Positions 60,373 to 64,000 of a DNA stretch of 64,000 bases are shown one piece after another. The stretch is from contig JAWNZC010000408.1 of assembly GCA_035771165.1 (NCBI GenBank), positions 2,852,001 through 2,916,000 of the forward strand, given 5' to 3'. Both the position numbers and the translations under genes were made by a program. How positions within the stretch are numbered: the first letter of the stretch is position 1; the number at the start of each line of letters is the position of its first letter. Under the pieces are notes generated by a model. It was not told where the DNA came from. It did not search any database and was given only the letters and a program-made list of their open reading frames with translations. Source of the stretch: Paragorgia papillata. Lineage: Eukaryota; Cnidaria; Anthozoa; Scleralcyonacea; Coralliidae.

Positions 60373-62797
60373 GGAATCTATTTGTTACATATAATACACA
60401 AAGTATAAATCTACATATACTTAAGGCACTTCCATAGACAGGTTTAGAACCACAGCTGCATATCTGAAGTATCCATTTGAAAAACATATAAATATGGGAG
60501 AAGATCATCAGTGGTGGCACCAATGTGGGCCGATCGTGGTATTCTCGAATTAAATCATAACGTTGAAATTTCCAAACTCGATCCGAGCCTTCTTGAATCT
60601 TTTCAAAAGTGTAACTATAAAAATAAGAAAAGTCAACAACAAATTAAGAAAACAATGACGGACCATTCGGTCATCCGGACGGTCGGTACACGCGCAAAAA
60701 TAAATTGACTGCGGGTCAGAATATACAGTGTGTACTAGAATATAAACTATGTGGGCAGGGCCCATGCATGCAGTTAAAGCTTCGTTTCCATATAATCGCT
60801 ACGATCGCCGCGATCGCTCAAAATTGAACTTGGCGATCGCAGCGATCATATGGAAACCACTGACGCGATCGCGATCGCCGAGATAGAAAATGTTCTATTT
60901 TATTGCATTTTATATGGAAACGGTGATTATGCAATCTCAGCGATCTTGGCAATCAGTATGCATCCCAGCGGACCACGCCGAGATAGAAAATGTTCTATTT
61001 TATTGCGTTTTATATGGAAACGGTGATTTTTCAATCTCAGCGATCTTGGCAATCAGTATCCATCCCAGCAGACCATTAAAACAATGGCCGCGATCAGCCA
61101 TGGCCGCCTTAGCCAAGGTTTTTAAACAGCGACATGATTGTTAATTTTTTAGTTAATTTTTGAGAGATCGCAGCGATTATATGGAAACCAGGCTTTAGAA
61201 AAACTAGGCCATAGGGCACAGAAGAAAAAAGTGACGACACAATCCTTGGAGGGTTCGAGTGGCTAGCCTGCTTGCAGTCCAAGATTAGAAGGAATTTCGG
61301 GCTGCAAGCAGGCTATCGCGTGGCATGCTCCCTGGAAAATGTTTGAAATTGGGTATCTGAAACACCATTTCCTGTAATTTTGGAGCACTTTTGAGAAAAA
61401 GATAATATGAAATATTTCGATCCCATATTTTGCTCATTTCGATGACTTGGCGTTAAATGGAGGAATATGAGTCCGTAAATTGGAAGAATTGGACATGAAT
61501 TAAATTAATTTTACTACAGAATTAAAGGTAAGCGTTTAAAACACTATCGAAAGGTTGAGAACGTGGGCACCTGCCCTTTTGGCTATAGGGTTAACTGGTC
61601 TATGTACAGTATGTGTGGGTTGACGGACTTACTTGAAGATTGCAATAAGAAGATTGAGAAGAAGAACATTGGTCAACAACATGTACACTCCTAGTAATAC
61701 TGGACCCAACCACTTGCCACTGTCGTGAATAGCACTGTCATCTATAACCGGTAAGAGAAAGCATGCAGTAATGCTGCAAAATAACTTTAAAAACTCTTGA
61801 GTTCTATAGCAAATACCAAGTCCATATAGTGTAAGAATTTTCTGAACCAGATGTGATTCCGATGGTTAACATAGTGACAGACGCATCCTCCTCGCACACG
61901 CACGCACTAACACACGAACAAACAAACAAACAAACAAACAAACAAACAAACAAACAAACAAACAAACAAACAAACAAACAAACAAACAAACAAACAAACA
62001 AACAAACAAACAAACAAACAAACAAACAAACAAACGAACGAACGAACGAACAAACGAACGAACGAACAAACGAACGAACGAACAAACGAACAAACGAACG
62101 AATAAACGAACGAACAAACGAACGAACAAACGAACAAACAAACGAACGAACAAACAAACGGAAAAACGAACGAACAAACAAACAAACAAACAAACAGACA
62201 AACAAACAAACAAACGGACAAATGAACTAACAAACAAACAAACAAACAAACAAACAAACGAACAAACAAACGAACGAACGAACGAACGAACGAACGAACG
62301 AACGAACGAACGAACGAACGAACGAACGAACGAACGAACGAACGGAACGAACGAACGAACGAACGAAACGAACGAACGAACGAACGAACGAACGAACGAA
62401 CGAACGAACGAACGAACGAACGAACGAACGAACGAACGAACGAACGAACGAACGAACGAACGAACGAACGAACGAACGAACGAACGAACGAACGAACGAA
62501 CGAACGAACGAACGAACGAACGAACGAACGCGCACACACACCAACAATTTGTGCAAACGTTAGGCTCTACAAATTAATAAAGTGAAGCCATAATGTAAAA
62601 AACTTAAATTCTAAACGCGCACCTGTAAAATCCTCGTAGAAGAGCTCGCCATACATTTGAAAGTAAGGTTTGTTTACGATTCCTTTGATGACATCCCAGA
62701 ATTTGCTCGTGTTTGGATAAAGTGCTGCCTGTAGAGCTACTCCGTAACTGATAATAAATACTGCTAAAATTATGATGAATTGTTTCAGATCCTCCAA
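38267..62797 (-). CDS. TRPM2: TRPM2-like channel with C-terminal NUDT9H (ADP-ribose) domain, 3' 14 exons
   Basis: Calcium-permeable cation channel fused to a Nudix ADP-ribose domain. Vertebrate TRPM2 opens on ADP-ribose and calcium at the plasma membrane. Exons in transcript order: 62623-62797, 61633-61741, 60421-60614, 59047-59179, 55610-55841, 52320-52341, 52057-52151, 51594-51682, 50370-50471, 49190-49276, 44437-44539, 41577-41720, 40231-40344, 38267-38383. All 13 internal junctions agree in phase; 1716 bases, 571 codons and a stop. Order: S5 and pore helix ([13 protein letters not shown]), S6 ([14 protein letters not shown]), TRP helix ([17 protein letters not shown]), coiled coil, then NUDT9H with [23 protein letters not shown], the Nudix box, [10 protein letters not shown] and a terminal RWQ...IPVYANH. 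The Nudix box keeps EF before EE (KEFMEE), unlike human TRPM2, so hydrolase activity is predicted. S1-S4 and the N-terminal homology region lie right of the window. Confidence 0.93.
38605..38895. repeat. MITE copy (ataatagaacatatacatgg family), inverted copy of 44635-44908
   Basis: Ends in tacatggtttgga and tccaaaccatgta. The interior matches 44635-44908 in opposite orientation (cacgtgacgat, cccgatcgttgctattgga). Confidence 0.8.
39940..40113. repeat. Palindromic repeat with two hammerhead-like cores
   Basis: Left and right arms are near-perfect inverses (tactgccgaaaatattgaacg / cgttcaatattttcggcagta). Each arm holds a CTGAnnA ... GAAACGTTAG core; on the + strand CTGAAGA is at 40029-40035 and GAAAC at 40049-40053. 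Confidence 0.75.
40029..40067 (+). ncRNA. Hammerhead-ribozyme-like core
   Basis: CTGAAGA, a short stem II region, GAAAC, then an ACGT/ACGT stem III (40052-40055 with 40064-40067). Stem I was not established. Confidence 0.35.
40231..40344 (-). CDS. TRPM2: NUDT9H exon 7 ([19 protein letters not shown])
   Basis: 38 codons with the family-defining [14 protein letters not shown] and [11 protein letters not shown]. Phase 0 at both ends. Confidence 0.95.
40498..40980. repeat. GATCCGATCCGA-rich repeat
   Basis: Two blocks (about 40550-40645 and 40845-40980) of gatccgatccgaa words, separated by 200 bases without them. The second block runs straight into an AGTGCC-type MITE fragment. Confidence 0.8.
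40975..41290. repeat. AGTGCCTATGA MITE family, partial copy
   Basis: Shares atgaaacgaaaattaagttt, tttcagtttgtttgatatg and the gataactcattatg core with 757-1256. Confidence 0.7.
41345..41384 (+). ncRNA. Hammerhead-ribozyme-like core
   Basis: CTGATGA (41345-41351), stem II GACAC/GTGTC (41353-41357 with 41367-41371), GAAAC (41372-41376), a 5-base loop, then GTC. Invariant core bases are all present; stem I pairing is not obvious. Lies in a TRPM2-like exon-flanking intron. Confidence 0.45.
41577..41720 (-). CDS. TRPM2: NUDT9H exon 6: Nudix box
   Basis: 48 codons. [20 protein letters not shown] fits Gx5Ex7REUxEE with Lys for the first Arg. Glu-Phe at the metal-site positions is kept; human TRPM2 has Ile-Leu there. 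Acceptor ttgaag|GG, donor GAG|gtaaga. Confidence 0.93.
42031..42226. repeat. Palindromic MITE (195 bp)
   Basis: Ends atagaccactttcataat and attatgaaagtggtctat are inverted; inner arms aatattcttttatgtgcatc and inverse. Confidence 0.85.
42490..42885. repeat. Interspersed gggcgtttattgga units
   Basis: About eight copies of (g)gggcgtttattgga-like words, three near 42540-42575 and the rest near 42780-42885, separated by unrelated sequence. Confidence 0.7.
42899..43083. repeat. Palindromic MITE (ggccatttccca family)
   Basis: Long inverted arms from ggccatttcccaagagagtt to its complement, through ctgtccctccaaacgatccc. Related to 12925-13095. Confidence 0.9.
43365..43565. repeat. Inverted pair of tRNA-like SINE ends
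   Basis: Two arms meet head to head. Each has ggtgttactccgagtgacga at the outside and a B-box-like GGTTTGAATCCCAGCCGGGC near the centre (43487-43503 and its inverse at 43430-43446). Confidence 0.75.
43796..43978. repeat. Palindromic MITE (tggtttccatatagccgt)
   Basis: Arms agcctggtttccatatagcc and ggctatatggaaaccaggct are perfect inverses for more than 50 bases. The related gtttccatata end recurs at 60777-61198. Confidence 0.9.
44437..44539 (-). CDS. TRPM2: NUDT9H exon 5 ([16 protein letters not shown])
   Basis: Encodes [20 protein letters not shown] then [14 protein letters not shown], ending just before the Nudix box. Acceptor gtgaag|G, donor GGG|gtaaga. Confidence 0.92.
44635..44908. repeat. 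MITE copy, inverted relative to 38605-38895
   Basis: Ends gttaatagaacatatacatgg and ccatgtatatgttctattaac. Confidence 0.85.
44945..45015 (-). repeat. tRNA-like SINE fragment
   Basis: On the minus strand a B box GGTTCGACTCC is preceded by a weak A-box-like region. No paired acceptor stem. Confidence 0.4.
45930..46665. repeat. Foldback element, copy 2 of 2
   Basis: Ends ctcgtacccagagcctgcga and tcgcaggcgctgggtacgag. Interior shared with 17240-17938. Confidence 0.8.
46682..47882. mobile_element. TIR element of about 1.2 kb
   Basis: Inverted ends caacctcgtacccaggnttttcgctc and gagcgaaaagcctgggtacgaggttg, with ccagcccatgcca and an inverse copy at 47220 inside. No transposase frame. Confidence 0.6.
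47891..48353. mobile_element. hAT-like element with 8-bp target duplication (one mismatch)
   Basis: Ends CAGTGGCGTAGCCAAGG and CCTGGCTACGCCACTG. Flanks gaaaaata (47883-47890) and caaaaata (48354-48361). A poly-G run of more than 20 bases lies just inside the left end. Confidence 0.85.
48440..48660. repeat. 47-bp minisatellite, about 4 copies
   Basis: cctgggttctggagcaaagg recurs at 48494, 48541, 48588 and 48635, exactly 47 bases apart. Confidence 0.92.
49190..49276 (-). CDS. TRPM2: NUDT9H exon 4 (NPMGRTG...[13 protein letters not shown])
   Basis: Encodes [20 protein letters not shown] then [15 protein letters not shown] is as in TRPM2, while [16 protein letters not shown] is nearer to NUDT9. 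Phase 2 out. Confidence 0.93.
50370..50471 (-). CDS. TRPM2: NUDT9H exon 3 ([17 protein letters not shown])
   Basis: Encodes [20 protein letters not shown] then VIDGLPL. Matches human TRPM2 YNVVDGLRDRRSFHGPY...GLPL as I recall it. Acceptor ttttag|AC, donor CACT|gtatgt; phase 2 in and out. Confidence 0.88.
50580..51290. repeat. Two direct copies of a dispersed repeat
   Basis: tatactatttacagaatgag and gagaaaatcaaagctaaag occur near 50620-50760 and again near 51100-51260. A related inverted copy is at about 63180-63420. Confidence 0.75.
51594..51682 (-). CDS. TRPM2: NUDT9H exon 2 ([14 protein letters not shown])
   Basis: Encodes [18 protein letters not shown] and [10 protein letters not shown]. 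Matches the Y.P..YTA...WAD segment of the family. Phase 0 in, phase 2 out. Confidence 0.88.
51715..51892. repeat. AGTGCCTATGA MITE, right-half copy
   Basis: Runs from aactcattatgc to tttcgtttcataggcact followed by TTAA, as in 757-1256. Confidence 0.8.
52057..52151 (-). CDS. TRPM2: NUDT9H exon 1 ([10 protein letters not shown])
   Basis: Encodes [20 protein letters not shown] then [11 protein letters not shown], matching NUDT9/TRPM2 KARTSPYPGS...VPNEKVGW. Acceptor tttcag|GG, donor GAG|gttaga. Confidence 0.9.
52320..52341 (-). CDS. TRPM2: TRPM2-like 22-base microexon (GGVIPPR)
   Basis: Flanked by ttttag and gtaaga. It is needed to reconcile phase 0 of the coiled-coil exon with the phase-1 start of the next exon, and it adds GGVIPPRG in the hinge between coil and NUDT9H. 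Confidence 0.75.
52380..52615. repeat. Palindromic MITE
   Basis: Arms tgatttcacattac...gttgggaagttcagatattc and the inverse ending gtaatgtgaaatca. It starts about 40 bases beyond the 22-base microexon of the channel gene. Confidence 0.88.
52672..53190. repeat. Dispersed repeat, copy 1 (pair with 63455-63930)
   Basis: Shared words: ggttaacgcgtttcggaagt, gttgtgatattatgatgtcct, gccaaaacgattctgggcagg. Direct orientation, both in or next to channel introns. Confidence 0.85.
53433..53500. repeat. (CT)n and (TA)n microsatellites
   Basis: About 12 CT units followed by A/T runs and about 15 TA units. Confidence 0.97.
54423..55141. mobile_element. hAT-like element with perfect 8-bp target duplication
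   Basis: Ends CAGGGGTGGCGCCAG and CTGGTGCCACCCCTG. The octamer caagggcc flanks both sides (54415-54422 and 55142-55149). The interior is A/T-rich with an (AAAT)n run and internal ccccgacaggggg words. No transposase. Confidence 0.9.
55610..55841 (-). CDS. TRPM2: TRPM2-like exon: coiled coil
   Basis: 77 codons. [20 protein letters not shown] forms a heptad-type coil as in the TRPM tetramer pole helix, preceded by a basic Ser/Arg-rich stretch. Acceptor ttttag|AG, donor CACG|gtatgt, phase 0. Confidence 0.85.
55967..56762. repeat. Large foldback MITE (796 bp)
   Basis: Left arm from taaagtgacactatgacgag and right arm to ctcgtcatagtgccacttta are inverted over roughly 200 bases (including ctttctcgagatattctggtt). 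Confidence 0.88.
57093..57320. repeat. Palindromic MITE
   Basis: Ends caatctcgttcccagagccc and gggctctgggaacgagattg; inner arms gggaaacgagagactctggg and inverse. Confidence 0.88.
57715..57840. repeat. Small inverted repeat
   Basis: gggtcattacgccaaac and gtaatgccctctcggcac / gtgagagggcattacg form nested inverted words. Non-coding. Confidence 0.5.
58108..58268. repeat. Palindromic repeat
   Basis: aaaggcttattaacc...gggaaagtatttgcc and the inverse ggcaaatactttccc...ggttaataagccttt. A similar element is at 23495-23630. Confidence 0.8.
58270..58843. mobile_element. 574-bp TIR element carrying an exon-like ORF
   Basis: 31-base inverted ends with one mismatch: gctaatgaacctaacgggtgg then tcccacatggc, against the complement of gccatgtgggaccacccgtt then aggtgcattagc. 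Inside, ggagcagt(atc/gtc)ac words repeat inverted. Confidence 0.85.
58404..58652 (+). CDS. Hypothetical exon-like ORF inside the 574-bp TIR element
   Basis: 82-codon open frame. The distinctive part is the second half: [20 protein letters not shown] then [20 protein letters not shown], amphipathic with a Ser/Asp-rich turn. It ends at a good donor-like site (GAAG|gtaaat) before the stop. A second frame starts [20 protein letters not shown] and runs to a stop. I do not recognise the family. It may be the first exon of a transposon-encoded protein left in a deletion derivative, or a captured host exon. Confidence 0.4.
   Translation: MLIQDGGRNCGAYGGRRDNSGRKRKYEGSNSSPKAWNSQHKRIYLSLTIFASWKDAKIVAGYGSCSDSDFASHLLSLENRRR
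59047..59179 (-). CDS. TRPM2: TRPM2-like exon: charged linker helix
   Basis: About 44 codons rich in Glu, Lys and Arg ([20 protein letters not shown]...[11 protein letters not shown]). It fits the rib-helix region between the TRP helix and coiled coil. Acceptor ttgtag|AG, donor GAA|gtgagt. Confidence 0.85.
60318..60370. repeat. (TA)n microsatellite
   Basis: About 22 TA units, some 50 bases from the donor of the TRP-helix exon. Confidence 0.97.
60421..60614 (-). CDS. TRPM2: TRPM2-like exon: TRP helix and post-S6 region
   Basis: Begins [20 protein letters not shown] and continues [19 protein letters not shown], the invariant TRPM TRP-helix segment (WKFQRY.LI.EYH.RP...PP). A hydrophobic re-entrant-like stretch follows. 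Donor TTAA|gtatat. Confidence 0.93.
60777..61198. repeat. Foldback element with internal tandem duplication
   Basis: Ends agcttcgtttccatataatcgc and gcgattatatggaaaccaggct. The internal unit gagatagaaaatgttctatt...gcgatcttggcaatcagtat occurs twice (60880, 60978). Confidence 0.8.
61633..61741 (-). CDS. TRPM2: TRPM2-like exon: S6
   Basis: Encodes [20 protein letters not shown] then [15 protein letters not shown]. The [13 protein letters not shown] core is a TRPM signature. Acceptor ttatag|AT, donor TCAA|gtaagt. Confidence 0.93.
61916..62530. repeat. (AAAC)n / (AACG)n tetranucleotide tract
   Basis: About 615 bases: AAAC-dominated to about 62030, mixed to 62270, then nearly pure AACG. It fills about 70% of the 881-base intron between the S5/pore and S6 exons. 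Open frames on both strands (poly FVRS, poly NKQT) are artefacts. Confidence 0.97.
62623..62797 (-). CDS. TRPM2: TRPM2-like exon: S5 and pore loop
   Basis: 58 codons plus one base. S5 is [21 protein letters not shown] pore helix and the filter region [11 protein letters not shown] follow, more acidic than the human FGQIPLDEID as I recall it. Acceptor ggttag|TT, donor ACAG|gtgcgc. The turret joined to the next exon ([14 protein letters not shown]) is short and lacks the cysteine pair present in human TRPM2. Confidence 0.9.
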
Positions 62798-63060
62798 CTA
62801 ACCCACGACAACACAAACGCAAAAAAATTAAAACACATGATAAGTTGACGAGGTAAAACTATCTGCAACTCTTTCAGGAATATGGTTTTGTGTAATATTT
62901 AAAGGCCGAAAATGACTGAGGACTACGCAAGGTTTCTAAATACGAAGAACTCGTTCGAGAGGCGATCGATAAACCAATTATATATATTAATAAATTTGTG
63001 TTATTAAAATATTTGTTTGAAATATTAATAAACATAGCCGTACTTAACCAGTTACGTTGG

Positions 63061-63072
63061 GGGGGGGGGGCG
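63061..63072. repeat. Poly-G run
   Basis: Twelve or more G next to cgcgc, between the AACG tract and the right-edge repeat. Confidence 0.8.
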
Positions 63073-63454
63073 CGCAAAACATTTTTGCCCAAAAAATTAA
63101 GAGTCGACTGTCGATATTTCAAGTCATCTGTATTTCAAGTTCGCTGACGTGGTACAATTGAGTGCATTGAATTATTTGCTCATGAATTAATAACGAAATT
63201 TGCTTCAAAAACTCGTTAAATCTATGAGGAAAACACAAAGGAAATCAGTACTATATCAGTAGTTTGATAAGTAACAGATAAAAAATCCTCCTGATTTACA
63301 TAAACTTTAGATTTGTTTTTCTCGGCTTGGACAACTTTGTTTTTTTGGGTTTTTTTCAGAATTACTACATCAATTAACTTACCAAATGGGTTGTTTTTGA
63401 AGCTTTTAAAAACAATAGCAGTACGTGTTTTATCAGATCGATAACACTCGGCTA

Positions 63455-63930
63455 TCTAGCCTAGTCTCTAGGTTAACGCGTTTTGGAAGTGATCCGAACG
63501 GACCCGCTGGCGAAGGCCTAAATTCGTAAAGACTTTCACTTTACAGCTCGGTTGTTTATCGAGGAAGAGTTGTGATATTATGATGTCCTAAGTGTTTCCC
63601 GCCATTTTCTATTCCATCTGCATAAAATAATACAAGCCTGCTCACCTCGGATCGACGAAGTTTCACTACAATTGGAATATATTCCATAATTTCCTTCTTT
63701 CGATCGCCAAGATCTTTGGTAAAATCTTCGCAGACATCCTTATGCTTTTTATATAATATACTGCCGCTCATGTCGCTCAGTGTTGTTTACGGTAGATGTA
63801 CGCTAGATCCCAGGAACACTCGAAGGGCCAGAACGATTCTGGGCAGGACCTTTTGCGAATTTGGCTAGGCCTTCTCGTTTCCAGCCTCTCCCCAGTCTTC
63901 CCAAGAACCCAAACCGACTACGCGGCCAAG
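63455..63930. repeat. Dispersed repeat, copy 2 (pair with 52672-53190)
   Basis: Same word order as 52672-53190. The minus-strand open frame here (GDRKKEIMEYIP) matches [12 protein letters not shown] in the other copy, so both are repeat shadows, not channel exons. Confidence 0.85.
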
Positions 63931-64000
63931 CTCATGGCGGAAACGAAAGGCGTAGAAACTAGGGTATCGGCTATCGTCTCGTGTTTAAAATTTGATAAAA

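Noticed and set aside
61804..62556. Overlapping 109-223 codon frames of FVRS/FVCL and NKQT/NERT repeats
   Set aside because: Pure tetranucleotide repeat; lies within a channel intron.
63556..63771. Possible upstream channel exon (GDRKKEIMEYIP)
   Set aside because: The same sequence occurs in a repeat copy at 52941-53147, so it is repeat-derived.

Overview
The window is AT-rich, intron-rich animal DNA. It most likely comes from an anthozoan cnidarian (sea anemone or coral grade). Two observations point there: a protein carrying the nematocyst-type cysteine-rich domain of minicollagens (CX3CX3CX3CX3CC), and a TRPM2-type channel fused to a C-terminal Nudix domain that keeps the catalytic motif. 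The rest is dense with foldback MITEs, hAT elements, non-LTR fragments and simple repeats. No prokaryotic features were seen. Exon calls below were made by hand from splice sites, reading-frame phase and recalled family motifs; no alignment was run.

All recognised genes lie on the minus strand. From left to right: (1) positions about 485-13917, a plexin-domain-containing (PLXDC/TEM7-like) gene, eight exons seen, its 3' end beyond the left edge. (2) 19626-20419, a large terminal exon encoding a minicollagen-CRD protein with Pro/Ala/Gln repeats. (3) 25655-28843, a complete three-exon secreted protein with signal peptide, dibasic propeptide site and a motif shared with (2). The phases of (2) and (3) would allow both to use one leader. 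(4) 33517-36040, a complete two-exon cytochrome c oxidase subunit 7A gene. (5) 38267-62797, the 3' 14 exons (571 codons plus stop) of a TRPM2-like channel: S5 and pore, S6, TRP helix, coiled coil and the complete NUDT9H ADP-ribose domain. Its 5' part lies beyond the right edge.

Introns and intergenic DNA are mostly mobile elements. They include three hAT-like insertions with 8-bp target duplications (24191-24714, 47891-48353, 54423-55141), a 5'-truncated non-LTR element inside a MITE (5371-7811), and a TTAA-flanked element carrying a 178-codon ORF (1430-3297). A 31-bp-TIR element holds an exon-like ORF (58270-58843), and several repeats hold hammerhead-ribozyme-like cores. Most long shadow ORFs (8785-9289, 61804-62556) are translations of tetranucleotide repeats.
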